Translations under genes and position numbers: made by a program | Part shown: positions 38,001 through 43,289 of the stretch, one piece after another | Position numbering within the stretch: position 1 is the stretch's first letter | How the letters are laid out: the number at the start of each line of letters is the position of its first letter | DNA from: Anarhynchus alexandrinus | Taxonomy: Eukaryota > Chordata > Aves > Charadriiformes > Charadriidae | NCBI GenBank assembly: GCA_008711295.1 | Contig: VUYV01000046.1 | Coordinates: 4,815,714 to 4,879,713 of the forward strand | Direction: 5' to 3' | Length of the DNA: 64,000 nt | Notes under the pieces: model-generated | The model's database searches: none | What the model was told of the DNA's origin: nothing | Seen by the model: only the letters and a program-made list of their open reading frames with translations

Positions 38001-41000
38001 TCTTATGTCTGCTGAGTCATCAGGACTGGAGGCTGGAGGTCCTGGCTCTGGTTCCTCAATGCACAGCACTGAAAAGGGCCAACACATCCAGCCTTAGAGT
38101 CCTTGCTGCAGAAATGACTCAGGCCCTGAGGAATCTCAGCCTAGTTGATGGTACTTGGGCTCCCATGGTCTCTGCCCTTATACCTATGAAAGAAATATTT
38201 TAAGAAATGTTTGAAAATTTAAGCCTGAAATTCCAAATATGCTCAGCAATTTTTCTCTTTGCAAATCCATCACCTGTGCAGTTATGCCCCAATACAAAAT
38301 CTTGTCGATGAAACTGTTTAAGAGCTCAGTAACTGCCTGTAGCTTAATACAGTACTGGGGGACAGGGGACACTCCTGCAGAACCTGATAGCTGCCTTCTG
38401 AAATGTCCTTTGAGACCTGCCTGACCTTCCCATATTAACTCCTCTGCCTTTCACCCTGGAACAAGTATGTGTATTCTGGCTATATTCCAGATAGTCAACC
38501 CTCCTCTTTCTCGGTGGAGCATCTTTTTCTGTCCATATTTCTTCATACATGTGAAGAGTGACATGTCCCCAGGGAGACCATAAGGCTTTGCCTGTGCAGT
38601 GACCTCCTTGATGCTACCACTCCATGGGTGCCTCTGTAGTGTTGGAAAGATGTCTATTACTGTTATGATGATGCCACCAAAGATGCACCACAAGACATAA
38701 TGAGGTTTGGGTGCTATCGGAGCTTTGTCAGCACTCATCTGTTATCACCTGTGTGACTTAGCTAAGATACCTCTCACGAGCAGGGTGACCATGCCAGCTA
38801 CATATTCACAATATCTCACACCAATTGCAAGATCCCTTGCTCTTTCAGACATCCTCCCCTTAAGCAGACCAAACTAAGCCTGCTCTTGTCCCAAAAGTCC
38901 TTTAAGTAACACATAGACTAATGCTGTCTCCCAGTTGCTCTCCCCAGCACCTCTCATCACTCCATGCTATACGCTATACACTCTTTTCATCCCTGTTTCC
39001 CCACTCCCTTATGTATGACAGACAGAAATCTGCCCTTCATCAGCCTACTGACCCCCATCACATCCCAGTTCAGGTATGGAAAGGACACACAGAAAGCCAG
39101 TTCATTACTGGGGAGAAATCGTCCCTACTCAGTGCTTTCTAAGCACAACCTTCTAAGGTCCAACTCCGCAGATGTGTTCAGGAGGTGACAGTGCCCATGG
39201 GATGCTCCAAAGAGACACAGCTTCACCTTTTCCATTCGATAGAGAGCTCCAACTGAAACAATTGGGATCCAGGACTCTTCTTAGGCTATTTTTGAGACTC
39301 TTTCAAACTCTATTTTCTATACTCTTTACACCAAACACGCTGCCAGCAATATTTGGATTGCACTCACTCACCCCCACAGCAGGCACATGTGTCTGCATGC
39401 ACTCACAGATATTTTCATGCTACAGCAGTGTTTTTTTCCAAACTTCTTTGTTATCAAGAGAACCCAGGACAACCACTGTAAAATTTACAAGGCTCATGCA
39501 CATCTCCTCTAGGAACACTGTTGCAGGGAGGGGGGGGAGGGACTTTCCTCTGTATGACTTTTTACTTGCTCAACAAAAATCAGCCGAGGTAAGAATCAAC
39601 GTGCTTCAGAGCGCTTAAGAGGTGCATTTTGTTTGTTTGTTGTTAGTTTTGCGTTTTGTTTTGTGTCTTTTTTTTTTTTTTTTNCACCATTATCAGTCCA
39701 TCTCCGCATTCAGGCAGGACTTATCGCTTTGCCATCTGCTTACACCCAGGTGCGTCTGGCGTACCACACCACGCGTGCTACTTTCTTGCTTTAAAGCCCC
39801 TCTTTATCTCGCTACACACAAGCCAACCCCTCATGCCAGCAGCCCTGCAAAGCAAAATCCCCCCCGTGCAAAGCAGTTGATGTTACCCCCCCTCGCTCCG
39901 AGCAGAAGCGATGCTCAGACACAGCTTCACACGTGGCTGGCTCAGGGAATGCCCCAGCCCAAGCTGGTCCCAACGATCCACCCTCTTCCATCTCTCTTTC
40001 GGGGTCCCCAGGACCCCCCGAGCCCCGAGTCCAGCGTCGCCTCCGGGGATGGGGATGAGGAGGAGGGACAGCGCTCAGTCGCTCTCCCGCTGGGGACAGG
40101 CGCTCCCCGCAGCCACTGTCCCCCTATCGGGATGGTCACCTTCCTAAACACAGCAGCTCTCTGCCCCGGGGGTTTTACACGAGCCGCCAGCACCCACCGG
40201 GAAAGGAAAAATAAAACGCACCTTCTGGACCGAGCGGCTCTCCCAGACAGGTTTTTCCAAAGAGGAGGGGAAGGAAAACAGCTGCTGCCTGCGTGCACCG
40301 AGCAGCTACAGAGATCGGGAGAGGGGGAAACAAAACCCTCCTCCTCCTCCTCCTTCTCCTCCTCCTGCTTTTCCTGCTCCGGCCCCGAGGCAGCGCCCGC
40401 AGCGGCGCGGCACACCTGGGGAGCGCCCGGCGGCACCGCCCGGACCCGCTCCCGCTCCTTCTCCCGGCTCCGCTCCCGGTCCCGGTCCCTGCTACGGCAC
40501 GGCCTCGGCTCCGACCCCGGCACTGCTCCGGTCCCGCACCGCTCTGGGCACCGCCACCCGTCAGGGACCTGCCTTTCCCCCCCCCCCCAACCCGCTCCCC
40601 GAACAGCCTCACCCTGGCTGCTTCGGGCAGGAATGGGTGACCTTTTCCTCCTCCTTTTGCTCCACGATACGAACAGTAGCAATAAAAGGAAAAGAAAAAA
40701 AAAATATGGGGAAAAACCCAAACCCCACACTATGGTTTTCTGTGCAGATCCACCTGGATGCTGAGCAGAAATGGACTAAACTCAGAGGCACTTCTGCACC
40801 CTTCTCTTCTCTTTCTCTTTTCCTTTCCTTTCTGCTTTCCTTTCTCCTTTCCTTTCCTTTCTCCTTTCCTTTCCTTTCCTTTCCTTTCCTTTCCTTTCCT
40901 TTCCTTTCCTTTCCTTTCCTTTCCTTTCCTTTCCTTTCCTTTCCTTTCCTCTTTCTGTTCCATTCCTTTCCTCCACAGCTTACCTTTCCCTCCCCGCTGT

Positions 41001-41183
41001 GACACCCCCCACCTCCCCAGACCTGACCAGTGCCCACCTTCCCACATGCACCGCACTCGGCTCTCCCAGCCCACCGTGCATTAAAACGAAGTGTGTTTGC
41101 AGAAGACGAGTCTCTCCTGCAGTTTCCAAACTCACCTGCAAAATGCTGCTTGTTGCTAGAATCCAGGGCAAAAGCCACCTCAT
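4786..41183 (-). CDS. CCN4: CCN4 (WISP1) gene, five coding exons, complete
   Basis: Seen: joining 41183-41136, 11886-11607, 7820-7563, 5781-5588 and 5085-4786 on the minus strand gives an uninterrupted 359-residue protein. It has a signal peptide (about 1-19), IGFBP module (Cys42-Cys108, 12 cysteines), VWC module (Cys116-Cys178, 10), TSP1 module (Cys208-Cys251, 6) and cystine-knot CT module (Cys265-Cys338, 10). The total is 38 cysteines, as expected for a full four-module CCN protein. Known: human CCN4 is 367 residues, begins MRWFLPW and ends SEIAN; this one begins MRWLLPW and ends SEIAN, which separates it from the paralogues CCN1-3, 5 and 6. CCN4 is a secreted matricellular protein induced by Wnt/beta-catenin that binds proteoglycans and integrins and acts in bone and connective tissue. 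Introns are 29,249, 3,786, 1,781 and 502 bases (5' to 3'). No frameshift or stop is present, so the gene looks functional. Confidence 0.97.
5086..5587 (-). other. CCN4: CCN4 intron 4
   Basis: A 502-base phase 0 intron between the TSP1 and CT exons, with donor GTGGGG and acceptor CTGATTTAG. No other feature is seen. Confidence 0.9.
5588..5781 (-). CDS. CCN4: CCN4 coding exon 4 (TSP1 module)
   Basis: The 194-base exon completes codon 196 and encodes residues 197-260. The acceptor is GTCTCTGCAG. The donor is AAG|GTGGGG, weaker than consensus but the only one consistent with the reading frame (phase 0). An acidic start (YEGEDEAW) is followed by the thrombospondin type 1 module with six cysteines: the [11 protein letters not shown] motif, the basic segment STRISN, and SRLCNMRPC. 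In CCN proteins this module contacts sulfated glycosaminoglycans, LRP-type receptors, integrins and VEGF. The end (VDITKHIK) matches the human DVDIHTLIK boundary before the CT exon. No open reading frame in the six-frame view covers this exon well because it lacks an ATG near its start; it was recovered by following the family pattern between exons 3 and 5. Confidence 0.95.
5782..7562 (-). other. CCN4: CCN4 intron 3
   Basis: A 1.8-kb phase 1 intron between the VWC and TSP1 exons. It contains an AT-rich patch (6420-6480) and an A-run at 7251-7265, but no repeat family or gene that I recognise. Confidence 0.9.
7563..7820 (-). CDS. CCN4: CCN4 coding exon 3 (VWC module)
   Basis: The 258-base exon completes codon 110 (Gln) and encodes residues 111-195 plus the first base of codon 196. 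The acceptor is CTTTCCTTTCAG and the donor is GCAG|GTATGG; both ends are phase 1, as in other CCN genes. The von Willebrand factor type C module has ten cysteines between Cys116 and Cys178, with the recognisable stretches [21 protein letters not shown] and [12 protein letters not shown] modules in CCN proteins bind BMP/TGF-beta ligands and integrins. An NCT sequon at residue 136 matches a human glycosylation site. After Cys178 comes a basic, probably flexible hinge ([10 protein letters not shown]), the usual protease-sensitive linker between the N- and C-terminal halves of CCN proteins. Confidence 0.96.
9522..9640 (-). mobile_element. CR1 LINE 3' fragment
   Basis: Begins with the antisense octamer repeat (AATCACAGAATCACAGAA) followed by GGTTGGAAGGGACCTC and AGTCCAACCCCC, the antisense CR1 3'UTR. 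It fades by about 9640. It lies in CCN4 intron 2. Confidence 0.93.
10186..10350 (-). mobile_element. ancient CR1-like relic
   Basis: The order GTTTGTCTAACCTGTTCT, CAGACCTCC, CACATGTTCCAGA, and a Lys/Leu-poor tract ending TTAAGC...CTCCTTG resembles the antisense 3' region of old CR1/L3-type LINEs. It is highly diverged, so assignment is from pattern memory only. Confidence 0.45.
11607..11886 (-). CDS. CCN4: CCN4 coding exon 2 (IGFBP module)
   Basis: The 280-base exon encodes residues 17-109 and the first base of codon 110. Its acceptor is a pyrimidine-rich TTTGTTTGTAG and its donor is C|GTAAGT (phase 1). After a Thr/Pro-rich linker it carries the IGFBP-like module with 12 cysteines (42-108), including the CCN-typical GCDCCKTC motif and the CCN4-type segment [19 protein letters not shown]. 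In CCN proteins this module has only weak IGF affinity and mainly serves matrix and growth-factor interaction. An internal ATG at 11862 opens a shorter frame, but the eight codons upstream of it are in frame with exon 1. A human N-glycosylation sequon in this module (DNCTE) is replaced here by ESCTE. Confidence 0.96.
15229..15297 (-). repeat. MIR-like SINE relic
   Basis: TATTTTACAAATAAGGAAGG followed by CATGGAGAGACAGA resembles the antisense MIR segment ATTTTACAGATGAGGAAACTGAG. It is short and diverged. Confidence 0.4.
15315..15645 (-). mobile_element. CR1 LINE 3' fragment
   Basis: Antisense CR1: AATCATAGAATCATAGAATAG, GGTCATCTAGGCCAACCC, CATCTTCAACTAGATCAGG, then the C-terminal ORF2 coding region (CACCTCTCTGGGCAAACTG). 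It belongs to the same subfamily type as the copies at 22.7 and 34.5 kb (CATCTTCAACTAGATCAGG diagnostic block). It is moderately diverged. Confidence 0.95.
19965..20335 (+). mobile_element. old CR1 LINE fragment (ORF2 C-terminal part)
   Basis: Sense-strand remnants of the CR1 ORF2 end: CCAGAAGAGGGCAAC, TAGTCTGGCAAAGAGG, GGGGAGGTTTAGCCTGAACA, GGACAGTGGTGCAGCACTGG, and GGTCACCCAGCGAGG. It is more diverged than the other copies and lacks the 3' octamer end. The minus-strand open frame over it is spurious. Confidence 0.75.
22700..23236 (+). mobile_element. CR1 LINE, 3' 0.54 kb, low divergence
   Basis: The sense-strand element spans the C-terminal part of ORF2 and the 3'UTR, ending at the octamer tail (CCATTCTATGATACTATG). 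The ORF2 tail is still open for 128 codons (22762-23148), including [39 protein letters not shown] and [15 protein letters not shown], the well-known CR1 C-terminal block. The preserved frame shows that it is a relatively young 5'-truncated insertion. It has no independent function. Confidence 0.97.
22762..23148 (+). pseudogene. CR1 ORF2 C-terminal fragment, frame intact
   Basis: A 128-residue open frame inside the CR1 copy. It corresponds to the region after the reverse transcriptase domain; the endonuclease and reverse transcriptase domains are missing through 5' truncation. Not an expressed host gene. Confidence 0.9.
25253..25280. repeat. (AACC)n microsatellite
   Basis: Seven perfect tandem tetranucleotide units in CCN4 intron 1. 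Confidence 0.97.
27127..27170. repeat. A-rich (GAAAA)n tract
   Basis: Purine tract of A runs interrupted by G. It generates artefactual Phe-rich open frames on the minus strand. Confidence 0.85.
28763..28791. repeat. poly(A) tract
   Basis: Run of A interrupted once by C. No retroposed gene body is recognised upstream, so it is treated as simple low-complexity sequence. Confidence 0.85.
29088..29620 (-). mobile_element. CR1 LINE, 3' 0.53 kb
   Basis: Antisense CR1 with 3'UTR (TCATAGAATGG, GTTCCAACCCCCCTGCCATGG, CACCTCCCACTAGACCAG) and ORF2 C-terminal coding region through TGGATGCAGTACTCCAGGTG. It carries the CACCTCCCACTAGACCAG diagnostic block shared with the short copies at 2.2 and 56.5 kb and unlike those at 15.3, 22.7 and 34.5 kb. 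Confidence 0.97.
30655..30775 (-). repeat. MIR/CORE-SINE relic
   Basis: The run from AAGAGATAAAGCGACTGTCC through GACAGGATGTCTGTGGCAG to CACTGTAACCATACCATG parallels the antisense tRNA-related half of MIR-like SINEs (AAGTGACTTGCCC, ACACAGGAAGTCTGTGGCAG, CACTACACCA). It is diverged but co-linear. Confidence 0.55.
31150..31178. repeat. (TAAAA)n microsatellite
   Basis: Five to six perfect pentanucleotide units in CCN4 intron 1. Confidence 0.97.
31570..31740. promoter_or_regulatory. CpG-dense patch in intron 1 (candidate regulatory element)
   Basis: A short GC-rich interval with about nine CpG dinucleotides in the first 80 bases, in an otherwise CpG-poor intron. Several overlapping open frames on both strands reflect composition. 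No repeat family is recognised. Its function is unknown; an enhancer or unannotated promoter would be possible. Confidence 0.3.
33979..33997. repeat. poly(A) tract
   Basis: Uninterrupted A run in CCN4 intron 1, without an identifiable SINE or LINE body. Confidence 0.85.
34454..34657 (-). mobile_element. CR1 LINE 3' fragment
   Basis: Antisense CR1: TTCATAGAATCATAGGATAG, GTCATCTAGTCCAACCCCCC, CATCTTCAACTAGATCAGG, ending near CACCCTCATTGTAAAT. It is about 0.2 kb. Confidence 0.96.
37325..37342. repeat. (ATAA)n microsatellite
   Basis: About four AAAT/ATAA units, followed shortly by T runs (37363-37388). Confidence 0.8.
39668..39684. repeat. poly(T) run ending in an ambiguous base
   Basis: Sixteen T followed by an N at 39684. 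The N marks an unresolved homopolymer length in the assembly. The long plus-strand open frame across it is therefore not meaningful. Confidence 0.9.
39840..40620. promoter_or_regulatory. CpG island inside CCN4 intron 1
   Basis: A strongly GC- and CpG-rich block, densest from about 40380 to 40610, lies 0.5-1.3 kb downstream of CCN4 exon 1 within intron 1. It includes a CCT-repeat stretch, a degenerate CTCCCG/CCGGTC tandem and a C10 run near 40580. Most of the surrounding window is AT-rich and CpG-poor. It could be the 3' part of the CCN4 CpG-island promoter region, an alternative first exon, or the promoter of an antisense non-coding RNA. Long open frames on both strands here are a by-product of high GC content, since they overlap each other and match no family I recognise. 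Confidence 0.75.
40336..40371. repeat. (CCT)n trinucleotide stretch
   Basis: Short imperfect CTC/CCT repeat inside the CpG island. It is the source of poly-Ser or poly-Glu runs in translated frames. Confidence 0.85.
40800..40976. repeat. (CTTTC)n pentanucleotide tract
   Basis: An almost pure TTTCC/CTTTC array, interrupted at its left end by a few CTTTCT and CTCCTT variants and very regular from about 40860 to 40950. One strand is all pyrimidine and the other all purine, so it can adopt triplex (H-DNA) structure. It lies 160 bases inside intron 1 from CCN4 exon 1. The pentapeptide-repeat open frames reported on both strands here (Lys/Gly/Arg/Glu or Phe/Leu/Ser/Pro) come from the repeat and are not genes. 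Confidence 0.97.
41136..41183 (-). CDS. CCN4: CCN4 coding exon 1 (signal peptide)
   Basis: The 48-base coding part of exon 1 encodes residues 1-16: MRWLLPW, then a hydrophobic run ending ILQ. This aligns with the human CCN4 start MRWFLPW. The exon ends with CAG followed by a strong donor GTGAGT (41135-41130 on the minus strand), in phase 0. The hydrophobic core continues into the first residues of exon 2 (AIAQ), so signal peptidase would probably cut near residue 19 or 20. The start is chosen because it is the first ATG in frame, the N-terminus matches the family, and a TATA-like element and CRE lie upstream at suitable distances. Reading on past the donor gives a 67-residue open frame whose C-terminal part is intronic and not real. 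Confidence 0.93.
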
Positions 41184-41302
41184 CCCTGGAAGCCGGGATT
41201 AAATACATTGATTGGACCCAGATTTAGAGCCGTTTTGAACAAAAACACCACTTTGGGGAATGCAGAGCAATCCTGAACTGGCAACCTAGCCTAGGCACTC
41301 TG
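41184..41302 (-). other. CCN4: probable CCN4 5'UTR (inferred)
   Basis: Sequence between the inferred transcription start and the ATG. It contains no upstream in-frame start and no splice acceptor that I would trust. A CCAAT (41215-41211, minus strand) lies only 28 bases from the ATG and is therefore probably transcribed rather than a promoter element. Confidence 0.4.
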
Positions 41303-41327
41303 CCTTTTTCTCTTGGCTCTTTGGGGA

Positions 41328-41336
41328 TTTTATTAA
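41328..41336 (-). promoter_or_regulatory. TATA-like element of CCN4
   Basis: On the minus strand the A/T-rich element TTAATAAAA sits between the CRE and exon 1, in an otherwise mixed-composition context. A start site about 25-30 bases downstream would be near 41300 and leave a 5'UTR of roughly 120 bases. No transcript data were available, so the start site is inferred only. Confidence 0.5.
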
Positions 41337-41345
41337 AGACAGATC

Positions 41346-41353
41346 TGACGTCA
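41346..41353 (-). promoter_or_regulatory. palindromic CRE in the CCN4 promoter
   Basis: The perfect octamer TGACGTCA lies 163 bases upstream of the CCN4 start codon and about 10 bases upstream of a TATA-like element. This is the consensus full CRE bound by CREB/ATF. Published work on the human WISP1 promoter reported that a CREB site, more than TCF/LEF sites, is important for Wnt/beta-catenin induction, so the position and identity fit conserved regulation. That this copy is occupied is inference. Confidence 0.75.
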
Positions 41354-41359
41354 GGGTGA

Positions 41360-42980
41360 AGGACAAGCCCTGCATTTTTCCTCTGGAGAAACTTTTCCTG
41401 CCTTCACTTCTTCATTTTTGTGTGTGGTGTTGTCCCACCTCCTGCATTTCAGTGTATCGCCGTTAGCCAAAGGGCTCTTAAAGGGAAAGCTGCAGCGCCG
41501 TGGTCCATCGCGCTGCGATTTTAGCACTGCACCGACACGCGGAGAGCTTACCCCTCGTGCTGCTCATGGCATTCGGACTCTTGCAAGTACAGCACAAAAC
41601 ACTTGATCAGGCTTTCCTGGTTATGATTAATGACCTGACGTGTATACAAATAGGCACAGATGTTTGATTTATTTAATCTTTTAAAAAGAGTGTCTTCATT
41701 TGAAGTGCAGAAGGATGTTTGTCCTGCCAGCGCACCCGGCGGGATGCAGTCTGCCAGCTCCGTTGGGACCCTCCTCTTTATGGAGCAACACACATGGGAA
41801 ATGAAAGGTAGTGCACACTATTCCCTGCCATGCTATGCATCCCTTCTGTGATTTTGGTGGAGTGTATCAGAGTATGCATCAGCTCCTGGGCCCAGTTATA
41901 TTTCTATCCTGTGCCAGCAGCGGGCATAAGAAATATTGCCCAAGTACATGGCAGTGCAAACCCCACCCTGAAGAGAACTAAACTCTCTGATCACCTGTTA
42001 ATACATACCCTGATTTTAACCTCGTCATCTCTGATGTGTTTTTCTCCTTTTACCTAGGCACAGGCACAGTATTTTCCCTCACCCCTCTAAATCTGAATTT
42101 GAAATAATTTAAAGTCTCTTTCATCCTTAAACTGAAATAGAATAGTATAAGGAAAATAAGTGCTTGCAAAGGGGAAAAAAAATCATATTAAGTGGCTTTA
42201 CAGATCTTAAATCCAAGAAAGAGTCAAGACATGGGCTAAAAGAGATGACAGGATACATTTAAAAGTAGGCAAACCTTCCTGTTTGGTATGGCAGGCTGGG
42301 CAGTGACGGGTGGGTGAACACTGATGGCCAAACCAGAACTGAGATGGTGCCTTAACTTCTGCACAGCCTTGGCTACCTCCTGTAACTCAGGCGTGCCAGG
42401 TCGGGTTGGGGTGAGTCACCTGGACCCCTCCAGCAGCCACCCCAGCTCTCCACAGGAGCTGGTGCTGTGGTGGGGTTTGCTCCCCGGACCCGGCACGGCT
42501 GAACACTCAAGGCTGCGGCTGATAGCGGTGGGGAGGGGACAGTGAGGAAGCTGTACTCCAGTAACATGTGTTCTCACAGCAACGTTCATCCCTTCGTGCT
42601 GTGTGATGTTCCATGGGCGGTTTAATGGTTTTACACCAGGTGGACCAGGGACCTCTAAAAGGACCAGATATTTTGTGTGACAGCCTGGACAGCAGGCTGC
42701 CCCGGGAAATGTTTCAGCCAGAGCTTGGCTGCAAACTGGAGGAAGTGCCACCTTCTGCCTTCCTCCTCCAGCACCTTCACCCCTACCACAGCCCCTTCCC
42801 AAGACATACCACCCTGAAGACCAGGTTGGGGATTGTATTTTCTGCCAGGTTCCTCCAGGGCTGTTTCTGTGCTCCTTCCTCTCTCTCCTTCCCTCTCTTT
42901 CCTCACTTCCTCCTCTGTTCATTCATTCCACCTCTCTCTATTTCAGCGTTTCTCGCTCACCCCTTTCTGTCACCAGCACA
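41360..42980. other. upstream flank of CCN4, no gene recognised
   Basis: Non-coding, moderately GC-rich in 42300-42960. Open frames on both strands have no recognised domains or splice structure. Confidence 0.5.
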
Positions 42981-42982
42981 CA

Positions 42983-43262
42983 TCACAGAATCACAGAATC
43001 AATCACAGAATGGTCAGGGTTGGAAGGGACCTCTGGAGATCATCTAGTCCAACCCCCTTGCCAGAGCAGGGTCACCTACAGCAGTTGCACAGGACGGTGT
43101 CCAGGCGGGTTTTGAATGTCTCCAGAGTGGGAGACTCCACAACCTCTCTGGGCAGCCTGTGCCAGTGCTCTGCCACTCTCAAAGTAAAGAAGTTCCTCCT
43201 CATGTTAAGATGGAACTTCCTATGTTCAAATTCCTTCCTCGTACACCAGCAATCCTCAGTCA
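42983..43262 (-). mobile_element. CR1 LINE 3' fragment
   Basis: Antisense CR1: AATCACAGAATCAATCACAG, GGTTGGAAGGGACCTCTGG, CATCTAGTCCAACCCCC, then the ORF2 end (CAACCTCTCTGGGCAGCCTG). The minus-strand translation (LPREVVESPTLETFKTRL) is the CR1 ORF2 C-terminus. The 3' octamer repeat is of the ATCACAGA type, as in the copy at 9.5 kb. Confidence 0.96.
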
Positions 43263-43289
43263 AAGGGACTCTTTCTCTGCTGAGGTATC

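Larger units (their letters stand above)
11887..41135 (-). other. CCN4: CCN4 intron 1
   Basis: Bounded by the exon 1 donor GTGAGT and the exon 2 acceptor TTTGTAG. This 29.2-kb intron contains CR1 fragments at 15.3, 20.0, 22.7, 29.1 and 34.5 kb, SINE relics near 15.2 and 30.7 kb, several simple repeats, a CpG-dense patch near 31.6 kb, and the CpG island and CTTTC tract at its 5' end. I find no nested coding exon that I can support. Stretches 11887-15220, 15650-19960, 20340-22700, 23240-29080, 30780-34450 and 34660-39840 show no recognisable gene. A long first intron is also typical of mammalian CCN4. Confidence 0.9.

Noticed and set aside
39942..40730. 262-codon minus-strand open frame
   Set aside because: GC-driven open frame rich in Arg, Gly and Glu with no recognisable family; same block open on both strands.
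39622..40764. 380-codon plus-strand open frame
   Set aside because: It crosses an ambiguous base, lies in the CpG island, has only low-complexity Pro/Ser/Arg content, and overlaps a 262-codon minus-strand frame in the same DNA. No domain or splice evidence.
40609..41208. Lys/Gly/Glu/Arg repeat protein on the minus strand and Phe/Leu/Ser/Pro repeat on the plus strand
   Set aside because: Both are translations of the (CTTTC)n tract, which is open in several frames because a 5-base unit without stops repeats.
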